DNA of 64,000 nucleotides from the NCBI GenBank assembly GCA_948474755.1, contig CAOLHI010001832.1, positions 1 through 64,000 of the forward strand, in the 5' to 3' direction. This document shows positions 1 through 11,984 of this stretch, piece after piece. Numbering within the stretch: the stretch's first letter is position 1; each line of letters begins with the position of its first letter. The translations under genes and the position numbers were made by a program. The notes beneath the pieces are model-generated. The model made no database searches. It was not told the origin of the DNA and saw nothing but the letters and a program-made list of their open reading frames with translations. Source of the DNA: Ctenosaura bakeri (Eukaryota > Chordata > Lepidosauria > Squamata > Iguanidae).

Positions 1-2349
1 GAAAAAGCAGGATGACAGAGAATTAAGTGGGGCTGTCCTTGCCAAATTGAGACATTTAAAAAATATGGGGTTAGATCAACTCTCAGTGTTTTCTGTGGGA
101 CTTATCAAATCTGACTTTAGTTGGACTGGAGACAAAGTTTCTAAATAGATCAGGGGTGTATCCACACTACACAGTTACAGCAGTTTGATACCATTTTAAC
201 TGTTATGGCCTCATCCTACAGAATCCCATGATCGGTGGTTTGGTGTTAAAGTATTGAGAATTCTCTGTTAGAGAGCTTCAGTCTATTTCCCTGCAACTCA
301 GCAATAAAGCTTTTTTAAAAAGCTATAATACTGGAAAGCATTACACACACTGGTTTCACTCGTTCCAAATAGTATGTGTGTTTGCTGAGCCTTTATACTT
401 ATGACACATCTTATCAGCTAGCAAGGGATGTTCATCTCGCTTGTCTTCTGCTTCATGGTTCCTGCCACCAACACTCATGGGCTGATGCTGCCTCACTGAT
501 AAACATCTCTCTAACAGACCTCTCATGACCTCAGTTATGTTTTATGGTACAGCCAGAGCATATATAGCCTCTTCTTCAGAAAAAGAGAAGTTAGGAAACT
601 CAGTGACAGCTTACTGTCAGAATAGGAAACACTCATTACAAACACTGGTATCTACATCAGCTGTATTTGCAGCACAAATGATATATAGTATTATTTAAAC
701 ACCAGCCCAGTGCTGTCATACATATACCACTAGAAGCCATGGTAGGGAACTTTGTCTGGTCAGATATGTTGCACTGAAATTGTCGCAGTCTCTCAACGTG
801 CTAGGAAGGATTTACATCAACTGTTAGAGTGTGTTTGTTTCCCCACCCACCACTTGTCTGCTCTAAATCCCATCCACCCAGAAGCTGCTTGTCTCAAAGT
901 TCCGCCCCAAAACCTGTCTCTCTGGAGCATAACGCATACATTTTGATGACTAAGAGCAAGAAGAAAACATTTCTTGGTTTGATTGATTGATTGTTTTAAA
1001 TATTATTTTGTAAATAAAAGCTTGAAAAACAAATCCCCATGATTCTGTCTCTTGAGATCTTCTGCAATCTGCCCACAGCTCCACCAAAATATTTAATAGG
1101 ATTTTTAGCCATCACACCCTGTAACAATGCTGGCTCTATTGCCCTCCCCACCCCCTAGTCATGCACTTTCTGTAAACAGGGAACACTTCCTCCCTAGAGA
1201 TGACCCGGCAATGAGCCAGAAACATCTGATGTTAGGATGCGCCACACCCAGAACTTTGCTGAGCTAGGAGACACAATTGGTGGCCGATAATGTATAATAA
1301 GTTGTTAAAAGTCCACTGTGCCTTTTATAGCCTTCACATTGACAATGCATGATAGCAATAATGGCTGGCTTTGGAAACACTCAAGTAGACCATAAATGTT
1401 ACTTTTGGTCCAAAGTCTGAAAAGTTACCTTTTTGTATTAAAAACTCCAGAATACTCAGCCAGTATCATTTCTGCAACCCAAGTTATTTTGCAGGACTGC
1501 AACTTCTAGAGCAAGCTTTCCTAGCTCTGCAAACTCCCTCCCCAGGGAAATATGTATGCCTTTCACCTTAACTATAACTAATTACTCTTAAAAGTAATTT
1601 CCCCAAGCTCTGGTAGACACTACACTTGCAGGAATCTGCGAAGGATACAAGAAAACATCTGGGAGTGTAACAGCAATTTTTAAAAATCTGTCTTGGCTCT
1701 CCCCACCTCCCACCCCCATGCCTTTAGTTTTTACACTCAAGACTCATTCCAATCAGCCATTTGTCCTGATGGCTTCTGTTCAAATATACACACTAGACAA
1801 GGACAGCAACCCTGGACGATTTATCTAGTTCTACTTCCCACAGAGTTTCAACTGGGAGTGGGAGGGGGAGCGGGACATGAAGAAGCATCTCAGTGAATAT
1901 AATCTTGAGAAAGAGTCACAAGGCTACAAAGCCAGACAGAGTGGAGCTGTATTAATGGCACGTACTGGCATTTGCTTTTACTTCACAGGCCTTTTAAGGA
2001 GAACCCAGCCATAGACTCGACAAGCAACTGTCTTTCTGCCGGCTTACAATCCACACACACAAGGAACTTACATGTACAGAATGTCAATAGGATTTCCTCC
2101 TCCCTTTCCCAGCAGGGTGCTCTCTAGATATTTCATACTGCAACTCCCATCACTCATGCTGGATGGAATTGGGAGGAGTTGTAGCACAAAATGTTGCACT
2201 GATCAGTTTTAAAACAGATATGGGGGTAGGGATTCACCCCCTGAAAATGCAGGTTCGAGGTACTTCTTGATACAGCCTAGGTTTCAGCGCTGACCAAGAG
2301 TGTGATTTGCACAGCTAGAACTTGTACACCAGCTGTGCCCATTCCTAGA

Positions 2350-2990
2350 GATCAGGCCATGGCGATACATGCCTTGGTTACATCCCTCTGAGATTACTAG
2401 AATGTGCTCTACATGCGGCTACTTTTGAAAAGTGCTCAGAAAGTTCAGTTGGCCAAAAGACCTGCAGCCAGGTTGTTCCCTGGGGTTGCCCACAGCGGGC
2501 ACACAACTCCCTTGTTGCAACAGCTCCACTGGCTACCAGTACGTTTCAAGACACAATTCAAAGTTCTGATTTTGACCTATAAAGCTCCATGTGGCTTGTG
2601 TCCAGATTATCTGAAGGACAGTATCTTTCTTAAACCTCTACAATCATCCAGAGAGGCCATTCTCTCTGTCTACCACCTTCTCAGGACCAATTTGTGGGAA
2701 CAAGGGAGAGGGGGTCTTCTCAGTTACTGCTGAGTTCCATCCCCACCTACACGGGGGTGGAACTCCTTCTTTAAGGAGGCCAGGATGACCCCATCCTTGC
2801 TGTCCTTCCATTAACAAGTCAAAACACTTTTACGCTATCAGGCTTTTAAAAACTGTCTAGGGTGTGCTTTCAGCGCTCTGTCTGAATTTTATATATGGTC
2901 TTTTAAGGGGTTTTAATGTTTTAAGGTTTGACATTTATAGTTTACAAGCATATATAACTGGCGTTGTCCAGGATTTTATTTTCTGATAAG
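2350..2990 (+). mobile_element. L2-like LINE, 3' fragment
   Basis: A decayed reverse-transcriptase C-terminus is readable (LLQQLHWLPVRFKTQFKVL, then LTYKAPCGLCPDYL), the hallmark of L2-clade LINEs. The stop and the T-rich 3' region follow. The copy is 5'-truncated and has frameshifts. Confidence 0.75.
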
Positions 2991-3279
2991 TAACACGTGT
3001 TAGAAATACATTAGGAATTACCGTACTTTACCTTAGGAGTTAGATGTGGTTGAAATACACAGATTTGAGATCCTGTGTCTCTAATTCCCCAAACTGTCTT
3101 GTCCAGTACCTGTAACTTTTGCCCATATTCCTGAATCTATACAGAGGCTGGTTTCCTGAGGGTATACACTGCCCTCCTTCTTGCTGGTAGGTCTTGTCTC
3201 CACAGCAACCGGCTTGAGCTCTCTGGCTGAGAATTCTAAAGGCCCTCCCTGAAGCTGCCAACCCCAGGATTCCATAGAA

Positions 3280-3770
3280 CAAAACTTTCCAAACTTTTCA
3301 TGTTGGTGACACACTTTTTGGACATGTATCATTTCATGACACAGCAATTCAGTTTTACTAGCAAAGTAGAGTTAAACAGCAGGAAAGGCAGTGCCCCTAC
3401 CTGATCTTAGCTCGCTTCTGTTGCTCTTACGGAGGAAGGACTCTGGTGAGGGTGGCAACAGAGGGAAAGGCAGCCCCCTACCTGATCCTGGCTCGCTGCT
3501 GTCACTCTCACTGAGAAAAGACTCCAGCGACAGCAGGAAAGGCAGCCTCCCCTTCTGATCCTGGCTCACTGCTGTTGCCCTCACCAAGGAAAGACCCCCA
3601 TGAAAGTGGAAGTGGCGAGAAAGGTAGCTCCCCTACCTGATCCTGGCCCGCTGCTGCGGCAATGGGAGAGGCGCTGGTGGGTGAGGGGTCTTTCTCAGCC
3701 TGGGGAGGCAACAGACCTACTCACTTCAGGTGACACACTATTGTGTTGCAACACACTTTGGAAAGCCCTG
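3280..3770. mobile_element. hAT-like non-autonomous DNA transposon with internal minisatellite
   Basis: The ends are inverted copies (left CAAAACTTTCCAAAC, right end reading CAGGGCTTTCCAAAG on the other strand). They are flanked by an 8-bp duplication with one mismatch (CCATAGAA / CCACAGAA), as expected for hAT elements. No transposase remains. The interior is about four copies of a 70-85 bp unit. The left flank is a fragment of the palindromic Harbinger-like MITE. Confidence 0.75.
3378..3710. repeat. Minisatellite, about four 70-85 bp units
   Basis: Each unit carries GGAAAGGCAG, then CCTACCTGATCCTGGCTC and a GCTGCTG-type segment. Units differ by indels and about 15-20% substitution as judged by eye. 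It is contained wholly within the hAT-like element. Confidence 0.75.
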
Positions 3771-4158
3771 CCACAGAATCTTCACAGCCAGCCAATCCTA
3801 TGAGGTCTTCTCACCTCATACCGCCAATCATATAAGGTCTTTGCCTGCCTGACACAGACAAACAGACAAACTCACAAACAGACAAATTTTGAGTTTTATA
3901 TAGTGGATTTAATTGTTTTTTAAATAACTGCGATATTTATACTTTTAACAATGACTTTATATAGTTTTAATCTGTACTGTTTTTAAACACACTGTTATCT
4001 GCCTTAAGTCCCACTATTGAAAGAAAAGGGGGATATAGAGGAATAAAATAAATAATGAAATAATAAAATATCTGGAGGGCACTGGGCTGAAGGAGGCTGC
4101 AATAAGGAGCTGCATGAAAGACTTACTAACTAACATATACACATATTTATGCACACCT

Positions 4159-4380
4159 GGGGCTTTTTCACACTACGCAATTATGGCACTATGATTCCAC
4201 TTTGTCGTAGGAAAATCCTATGGAATCCTGAAGTTCGTAGTCTGGTGAGACACTAGAGCTCCCTGGATAAGAATTCAAAATACCCCTCCTTAAAAATTGC
4301 AGGTCTCCAATTTCCATAGCATGTTAGCATGATAGTTAAAGTGGAATCATAGCATTATAACTGTGTAGTGTGAAAGGGCC
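4159..4380. mobile_element. Palindromic Harbinger-like MITE (222 bp)
   Basis: The two halves are reverse complements (left CACTATGATTCCACTTT, right AAAGTGGAATCATAGC). The outer ends GGGCTTTTTCACACTA and TAGTGTGAAAGGGCC belong to the GGCCnTTTC group. An older, diverged copy. Confidence 0.7.
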
Positions 4381-5463
4381 CTTTAAAGTAAATTCTGTCT
4401 TCCAGAATTGTCACATTCTTTACATAGATCACTCAGACTCCAAACCAGAGTACTGATATGTTTACATATAAGAGTAAGATGTAATTCTGTGCAAAAGAAG
4501 CAAACGTACTGATCCTTTTTTCAAAGGAGGAATACATATGGGGCAGCAGAAGAGAAAGCATATTTTGTATAGCAGCCATGTTGCAGAGAAACAACTCACG
4601 GAGCAACAACCCAAAGAATAGCTCCTCTCAAAAATGTCAGCACAGTCATTCCCTTACTGCTCACCGCCAGCTTTTCAATCAGTCAGATCTTTCGTGCTAC
4701 TAACTAAAATTGTCAGGTCAGCTGAGCTCTCCCTGCCATGGTTTTAGGTAGATGACTTTCTTATACTGCCTGTGTGCTTTGCTTTGTAGGCGGGGATGAT
4801 GGGATCCCTGATGGCTGGGCAAGCTGAGAATATGGAAATTTCACTGTAACAGTCTGTGATAAGAGAGTAAACAGGCACAGTTGCAAGATCAGAGAGTTGG
4901 CAAGCTGGGTGGGGAAATGGGAGAGGAATAGAAAGCCTGGGAAAAGTATTGTTTGGGTAAAGCAAATGGGATGCTAGCATGCACTAATTTTGAAATATAA
5001 TCATATACATAGCAGTACAAATCCATTGATCCTTTAGTCTTATCAATGCCAAGATGTGCTGTTATTTCTTTGATCTTCCCAGATAAAGCTTTTGAAAACT
5101 CTAAGCTGAGTTCCTTGAATTCAGAGCACCACAAAAACATTCTCTTCATCCCAATTTATTCATCAGTTTTTAAACCCTCCAGTTAAAACAGGGGTGAGCC
5201 ATTGTTCAAGCAGGGGAATGGGAAAATGAGAAAGCTGTCTCATGGCCAGGGCTTCGAGAAGGCAGCAGAGAGCAGCAGCAACAAAATACAGTAGAAGTGA
5301 AGAATGACAAAGCACCAGACAAATGGGGACGGGCAAGAGAATAGAAGAGCAATCCACTGCAGTCCTACTCAGAAGTATGCCCAACTGAGCTCAGTGCAAC
5401 TTCCTCCCAGCTAAGTGTATAAATGATTGCAAAGTAAAATATTCAAAAACCTTTGGAGAAAGG

Positions 5464-5763
5464 TTCCTGATTCCAAGGAAGCTGTCTCAGTACCGAACCA
5501 ATTACTGTTGTCAGTAAAGGACTGGATGAGGGCAAAAAAATTGAAGCTTAATCGAGACAAGGCAGAAGTGCTCCTGTATTGAATTAAGTACGTCTGTCTT
5601 TTCTGGATTAAGTTTCAATTTCTTTGCCTTCATCCAGTCCATGACTGACGACGGATGTTGGTTCAGTATCAAGACAGCTTCCTTCTTCGATTACTTCCCA
5701 ATTTGTTTGCCCTCATCTAGGCCATTACTGATTAAGCTTCAACTTGTTTGCTGTCCTCCACTC
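5464..5763. repeat. Inverted and partly triplicated L2-derived segment
   Basis: The block at about 5464-5560 (CTGTCTCAGTACCGAACC, then GGACTGGATGAGGGC and GAAGCTTAATC) recurs in reverse complement at 5608-5695. A further reversed, shorter copy is at 5683-5735. The 35-bp core of the first pair differs at only about three positions. Confidence 0.7.
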
Positions 5764-6525
5764 TACCTCAGGCTTGCAACTTGGGTATTCTCCTGGGCTT
5801 GACTCTGAGCCTGGATGCCCAGATATCAACAGTGGCCAGCTGCGCCCACTCCTTGAGACACTAGATCTGGCTGCAATGACACACACCTTGATTACAGCTT
5901 GGTTTGGTTACTGCAACACGCTCTACATGGGTCTGCCTTTGGAAACTGGAAACTTTAGCAGGTTCAAAATGTGGCAGGCAGAATGCTGACTAGGGCCAGT
6001 TACAGGGTGCATATAACTCCCTTGTGAAAACAGCTTCACTGGTGACCAGTTTGCTTCTGGGCACAATTCAAAGTGCTGGTCATGACCTATAAAGCTATAC
6101 GTGGCTTAGTTCTGGACTAACTGAAAGATTGTATCTCCCTATAGGAACCTGCCAGAGCCCCAAGATCCCCAGGGGAAGGCTTTCTCTCAGTCCTGATATT
6201 GTCCCAGGCTCACCTGGTGAGGAGACAGGAGAGAGCCTTCTCAGTGGCTGCTCCCACCCTCTGTAACTCCCTTCCTTGAGAAGCTCGGTTGGCTCCCTCC
6301 CTGCTTTCCTTTTACAAAAACATTATTATTTAAGCAGGCTTTTAATATGTAAACAGGTAGGTTTTTTAATTAAGATGTGTTTTTTTAAAAATGTAGGTTT
6401 TTATAATTTTATATGTCTTTTAATGTTTTAATTGTTTTAAATACTTTCAATGCTTTAACTTTTTGGAAGGTGGCTTGGGTCCCACTCTGGGAGAAGAGTG
6501 ACATATAAATAAAGTAAATAAAAAT
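5464..6525 (+). mobile_element. L2-like LINE fragment, rearranged at its 5' side
   Basis: From about 5740 the copy runs in plus sense (LGYSPGLDSEPG, AWFGYCNTLYMGLP, later VMTYKAIRGLV-type sequence) to a 3' end reading GGTGGCTTGGGTCCCAC, then GAGAAGAGTGACATATAAAT. Its first 300 bp are a foldback described separately. It has many frameshifts. Confidence 0.75.
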
Positions 6526-6802
6526 GCAACCATTCTATGCTTTGATGGTCTCCACTGGCGGGGGGGGGAACCTTTGGCCCTCCGTATTTTCAGGTCTACA
6601 ACTCCCCTTGGTCCATCCTAAGATAGCCAATGATCATGGAGAATTATAGTCCCAAGCATCTGTATAGTTCCATCCATCTGCAATACATTCTTGTTACTGG
6701 ATCTCCTTTCTTAGGGATAAGAAACATAGACCCCAGCCACAGAAAGCTTTAATAAAAAAAGAAAAAGAGCAGGCTGGAAATTTACAGGAAGTTTGTGGAC
6801 CA

Positions 6803-6878
6803 GGCAATTTTGGAAAGTGGAGTAAAGGCAGTTTTGGAAAGTGGAGTAAAGGCAATTTTGGAAAGTGGAGTAAATAAA
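6803..6878. repeat. 27-bp tandem repeat, three copies
   Basis: The unit GGAAAGTGGAGTAAAGGCA plus AWTTTT occurs three times with almost no divergence. The low divergence suggests recent expansion or slippage. No gene reads through it; a nine-residue repeat in one frame is a by-product. Confidence 0.85.
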
Positions 6879-7229
6879 AAGTTGGCTCTGGGGAGTGGGT
6901 TTATTCACTTTTTTTGTTAATTATGTGGTGTTTTGTTTATTTGGATTTGTATTGTTTAATTTTTTTCTATAATAAAAAATAATAATAAAAAAAGGATGCA
7001 AAAAGAAAAAGGAAGTTTGTGGACCTGACTGTCTTCACCATTTAGAAACTTGTAGAAGGTGCAGTCATCATGGCAGTAGTTTAAAAAATTAAGCTAATTT
7101 GGACTGAACACAAGTTCCTGCCAGCTAGGCTTTCAGAAGCCTAGGTCTTTCTCTTGCTTGCTGCTGTAGCAACTTGGCTTCCAAGGTCCACTGTACTCTT
7201 TTGGATGTTCCTCACAGTTTCAGCTCTAA

Positions 7230-7650
7230 GGCCCTTTCTGCACCTTACCTTCTTCCGGCACTGGGGTGCGGGGATCGCGCGAGCAGCATCTGGCGAGAGG
7301 CTCTTGCATCTGGGGTCCTTTGACTCTGCACAAGCTGCCTGCTCGCGCGAGAGCCCTGCCTCTTCCTTCTGCAGTGCAGCCTGGGAGTTTCCCAGGCTGC
7401 ATTGGGGCAGGAAGCACAACCAGCGCTGCTCTGGAGGCTCCACACGCCAGGTAAATCCGTGCGGGGCCTGGGAGCAATGTGTGATCGCGCACCATTTTTG
7501 GCTTCCAGCTGAAAATGAAAAGGTGTGCGATCAGTGCCTGCTGGCCCCTGGTGCATCGCGCGATTGTGAGTGTGTCGTGCAGATCGCTATTCACAATCAC
7601 ACGACGCTCTAGGCGCCCTTTCGCATGGAAAATGCCATGCGGAAAGGGCC
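7230..7650 (+). mobile_element. CpG-rich Harbinger-like MITE, copy A (421 bp)
   Basis: Termini GGCCCTTTCTGCAC and GCGGAAAGGGCC are inverted, with TAA on both sides as a 3-bp target duplication. The interior is CpG-rich with a central hairpin (CAGTGCAGCCTGGGA with its reverse complement, one mismatch). Long open frames on both strands come from its GC-rich composition; no transposase domain is seen. Confidence 0.8.
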
Positions 7651-7783
7651 TAAGTCTACATTTGGTAAACAAAATGTAGATGTCATGTTGAGATAACACT
7701 CCAGTTAACTTCTTCATTCTTCCTCCTTTCCGACAACACTAAGCCCCCTTGCCTGGGGCCATCTAATGACCTTGGTACAAATA

Positions 7784-8316
7784 TAGTGGCCCCTCCACAT
7801 TCATGAGGGTTCAGGGTGCAGAAACCTTGTGAAAGTAGAAAAAAAATGAATAATTTCCCCCTGCAATCCCCCTCTCATTCCCCCCCAGAGCTTCCCCCTC
7901 CCCTTCCTTTCCCTTGGTTCCCGTGGAGTGGGGAGGAGATAAAAAAAAAACACAAAGTGAAAAGCTTACTGGTACTTTCTCCTCAGACAGAGAAGAGCAG
8001 AGTTCTGGGGTTCTAGCTACTTCTGGTGGCCATCTTGGAAAGGGAGGGTACGAGCAAAGAGAACACCTGACCCAATCAGCAGCCATTACACAGCAGAAAA
8101 TAGAGCCACATGGATGAGAGGACACACCTCCAGCAGTGAGAGGGGGCTCTGCTCACCCAAAAGGAAAAAACATCCATTTTAAACACAAGCCCTACAAGCC
8201 TGGATTAGGAATGCAAGGATATTGGAGGAAGAAAATGGGGGAGGGGGAGGCAAGCACGTGCGTCATGAATAATCAAATTCGCGAGGGTCAAAGCCACAAA
8301 TGTAGAGGGAGGACTG
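7784..8316. mobile_element. Tc1/mariner-like MITE (533 bp)
   Basis: Left AGTGGCCCCTCCACATTCA, right CAAATGTAGAGGGAGGACTG, with TA at both ends. The subterminal sequence ATAATTTCCCCCTGCA is shared with the copy at 39558. Confidence 0.75.
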
Positions 8317-9002
8317 TACAGCCCAACATCAAAAATTCAATCTATAACTTCATTAAAATAGTCTAATCAAGACAGTGGCAAGCCATGAAAGGATCCTAAC
8401 AGAATCTTCATTTCTCTATTTGCAGAATTAGCAGAATCTTTGTCATCTCACAGAGCAGGGGACATGTAAAGATTGCTAAACTGGAGAACTTGCACATTAT
8501 GGTCCAGTATCCAAAGCCATCAGAAAACTCCCCTGAATTCATCTCTCAGGAGGGAGCAAGAGGAAAGATGCCATCTTGGAAAGCAATCAGCTCACACAAG
8601 TCTCAAACAGCACTTCAGCGTAGTCAGTTTTCAATGACCTTCTTATTAATAGACTTTCCTGCAATCCTTCCAAAACATCCCAAAGGCTTCAGGCAATAGC
8701 TTACTAGCTGGCAGAAGATGGAACAACAATTTTACAGCAGGAGATGGGTTTTTGATTTTTCTACAACTGCTGGGAAACATGCCAGCAAAGGCCATGCTAC
8801 AAAAGCAGTTCTCAGCACCCTTGTAGTGCTATTGCCACTAAGGCATTTCAGCTATTTTCAAGATTTTTATGCTTAGAAAATTATAATTTGAACTAAATAA
8901 AGACATATTTTAAGAGAGAATATCAATTAGAGGCCACTGGTTGATGGAATGATACACAGATGAACTGAATCAAGGCAGTTTCACATTATAGTAGTATTTG
9001 AT

Positions 9003-9390
9003 ACATCACACCCTCCAACTATCCCAGTTGATAGAGACAATCCTCTGTTGTCCCACCTTTTCAGCTGCTTTTAAAATATGCTAGTTTCTCTCACCCTCTC
9101 CCACTTTCCTCCTTTGTCCTCAGCTTACTTCAATTGCTGCAAAGTCAGGCCAAAGTTCTAAAATTGTTTCTACCCAGTTGACTCAGTAGAGGGGGGAGGA
9201 GGGGTCAAAATCGTGTCTTCCCAGTAGACTTAGGCAAAAGCAATCTCCTGCAGCCTCCCCTAGTTTGTGTGTTCTTAATAACCTTTAATTAATAACCTTT
9301 GCCATCCTGACCACACTTTGATGCTGCTTGGCCACATGTGTCCCAATTTTCATCTGTGAAATGTTAGTGAGTATGGTACATATTAAAGAT
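9003..9390 (+). repeat. Unclassified dispersed repeat, copy 1
   Basis: The segment matches 44355-44700 along its length (CCTTTGTCCTCAGCTTACTT, then GACCACACTTTGATGCTGC and GAAATGTTAG). No terminal repeats, tail or coding sequence seen. Confidence 0.65.
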
Positions 9391-9536
9391 ACAGCATGTA
9401 CCTCCTCCTCCTCCTCTTCTGCTTCCTCTTGTACCAGTATCTCTTCGTCACTTTTTTTTAAACCCAATTTTTAGATCTTCAGAAACATGATGACGGGAAC
9501 TATAAATTGCCCCAGTTCTCTCAATGCTTATTCTCA

Positions 9537-9957
9537 GGCCCTTTCCGCATGGCATTTGCCATGCGAAAGGGCGCCTGGAGCATCGCATGATTGTGAGGAA
9601 TGATTTGCACAATGCACTCACAATCGTGTGACGCTCCAGGGGCCGGCAAGCACCAATCGCACACCTTTTTATTTTTGGCTGGAAGCTGAAAATGGTGTGC
9701 GATCACGCATTGCTCCCAGGCCCCGCACGCACTTACCTGGCGTGCGGAGCCTTCGGAGCAGTGCCAGTCGCGTTTCCTGCCCCAGTGCAGCCTGGGAAAC
9801 TCCCAGGCTGCACTGCGGAAGGAAGAAGCAGGGCTCTCACATGAGCAGGCAGCTTGTGCGGAGCTGAAGCAGCAGGGACGCAAGAACCTCTCGCCGGAGG
9901 CTGCTCGCATAATCCCCGCACGCCAGCGCCGGAAAAAGGTAAGGTGCAGAAAGGGCC
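9537..9957 (-). mobile_element. CpG-rich Harbinger-like MITE, copy B (421 bp)
   Basis: Same length as copy A but in the opposite orientation, flanked by TCA on both sides. The central hairpin at 9783-9815 is perfect: two 15-nt arms and a 3-nt loop. The end inside the right terminus carries AGGTAAGG, a splice-donor-like string. Confidence 0.8.
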
Positions 9958-10504
9958 TCAGAATGGACATATGTGAACAAAAGGTTCAGTACATGTTGCA
10001 GTACAAAATGTTGCAGCACAGAAGGCTCCCTATTCAATATTCTGGAAAGTCCATTCCATTCCACTCCTTCTTTTCCATACATATTAAACAGCTGATCATC
10101 ATCCAGCAGCCAGTGAACAGTCCATTGAGCTGCCCCTATCTTTTTCATTTACCTTCCAGTGTTTCTGCAAGAGAACTGATTCCTTGCTCAACAGTTGTAG
10201 ATATTAACATGCAGTCATCATGTTTACATCCCTATACGGCATAATTTCAGTTTAGAAAAGTATGGATGTCCTAATTGTACAAATTGAGGAATGCCTCTTG
10301 AATAATTCATTGAGCAGATACAGAAGAAACAACATGGGATTCTATTACCAATCACCTCCGATTACCTCTCTTGAATATATGCAATGAAACAGACATGGTT
10401 GGCCATGCCAAATATGGCAGTGAGACCTTTCATACAGCAAAGTTATAGCATTATGATTGCATTTTAAGTGCCATTTCAACATCCATTTCAACAACTATTT
10501 GAAA

Positions 10505-10989
10505 AACTATATTTTCCTATATGAACCTGCCAAAGCTCCAAGACCTGCAGGGGAAAGCTTTCTCTCAGTCACACACCATGCTAGGTGCATTTTGTGAGAA
10601 CGCTATAGACAGTCTTCTTGCTGGCTGCTCCCAAGTGTGGAACTCTGTTTCCTGGGAGGCCTGGCTGGTCCCCCTCTCTGCTGTTGTTTTTCTGCCAGCA
10701 GGTAAAGATTTTCCTATTTAAGGAGGCATTTGGTTTTGAATATGCTGTAGCAGATATAGCTTTCAATGGCAGGAAATGTTTTTATTTTATTATGTTTTAA
10801 ATGTCTTTTGATACTGTTTTTACCCTGTGTTCTTTAAATTAAAGATTAGTTTGACTGCCTTTTAACTTTGGTACTGACAAGTTGTTGTTTTTTTAAAAAG
10901 TTGTATTGTGCTTTTAAAACATTATATTCCACCTTGAAACCCACGCTAGGAGAAAGGCTGGATAAAAATAAAATAAAATAAAATAAAAT
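10505..10989 (+). mobile_element. L2-like LINE 3' end with (AAAAT)n tail
   Basis: CCTATATGAACCTGCCAAAGC, GGGGAAAGCTTTCTCTCAGT and the end segment CCACGCTAGGAGAAAGGCTGG match the other L2-like copies. It finishes in a short AAAAT tandem array. Confidence 0.7.
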
Positions 10990-10990
10990 A

Positions 10991-11186
10991 CAGTCAGCCC
11001 TCCATATCCATGGGTTCTGTATCCATGGATTCAATCAACCTCAGCTCGAAAATATTAAAAAACAGTACAAAAATCAAATGTTGATTTTGCCATTTTATAT
11101 AAGGTATGCCATAGTACTATACCATTGTACATAGTGGGACCTTAGCGTCTTGGAACCAAACCCTAGCAGATACTGAGGGCCCACTG
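10991..11186. mobile_element. Tc1/mariner-like MITE (196 bp)
   Basis: CAGTCAGCCCTCCATATCC at the left and GAGGGCCCACTG at the right are imperfect inverted ends, flanked by TA on both sides. This is a Tigger/pogo-like structure. Confidence 0.8.
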
Positions 11187-11984
11187 TAAATCATATTGAA
11201 TCCTGTGATTTGCAGTTGAGAGAGGGGATATTTGGAATTCTTATCCAGAGAGCAATACTGCTTCACCCAACTACATATCCCAAATTCCTCAGGATTGTTG
11301 CCAAGGCAGTCAAAGTGGAATCATATTGCTATATCAGCTTAGGGGGAAAGGGGCAAGCATTACACAGTTCATGGACTTCCAGTGTGAAACATGAGTCAAT
11401 TACATGTCAGTTACTTGCCATTTCAGAGGCAAACATTCTACAGCATGTTCATGTAGTATTCAAAGTGCACACGTCATGTTCCTAGTGTGCTGCATCTGTA
11501 GTACATTCATCTTACGTGGTAGTCTTCAACCTTAAAAAAATGGGAGACAATCTAGAATTCAAGGGGTAAGAAACGTAGTGGGAAAACTGCAAATTACAAG
11601 TGGAATCAGAGTCAGAGAACTAAGGCTAAGTATTCTTGTAGGATTGTTGATTTCATTTCTCTTCAACCATGCATAAAAATGGACCAACCTGGACAAAATG
11701 TCGACAGAAATAAGATAAAGGACAAAAGCAATGGAATCTGGAACTGTGTATGAACCAGTAAAGCAAACAAGGAATCCTTAGTTTGCAATTCAGTCAGAGA
11801 AATGAAGTAAGTCTGTGACAGACACTTCCTACAAAGCAGTTAACAAATTATCCCCAAAGCCTACAATTGTTACTCACACAGCCTTTTCCATGTGCAGAAC
11901 ACTGTACAATTTTTCTGTCTTCCTGCCAAATAGTATCACCATGGACAATGTCATACATGCTGCTCTTTTGCAAATGAAGGCAGT

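Larger units (their letters stand above)
10427..11365. mobile_element. Palindromic MITE split by two later insertions
   Basis: The left half is at 10427-10500 (AGTTATAGCATTATGATTGC) and the right half at 11190-11365 (GAATCCTGTGATTTGCAG, then CAAAGTGGAATCATATTGC). An L2-like 3' fragment and a Tc1/mariner MITE lie between them. Confidence 0.55.

Noticed and set aside
7141..7717. Overlapping open frames of 100-160 codons at 7.2-7.6 kb, and the similar ones at 9.5, 25 and 34 kb
   Set aside because: They recur because the same 421-bp transposon recurs; no frame is kept in all copies and no domain is seen.
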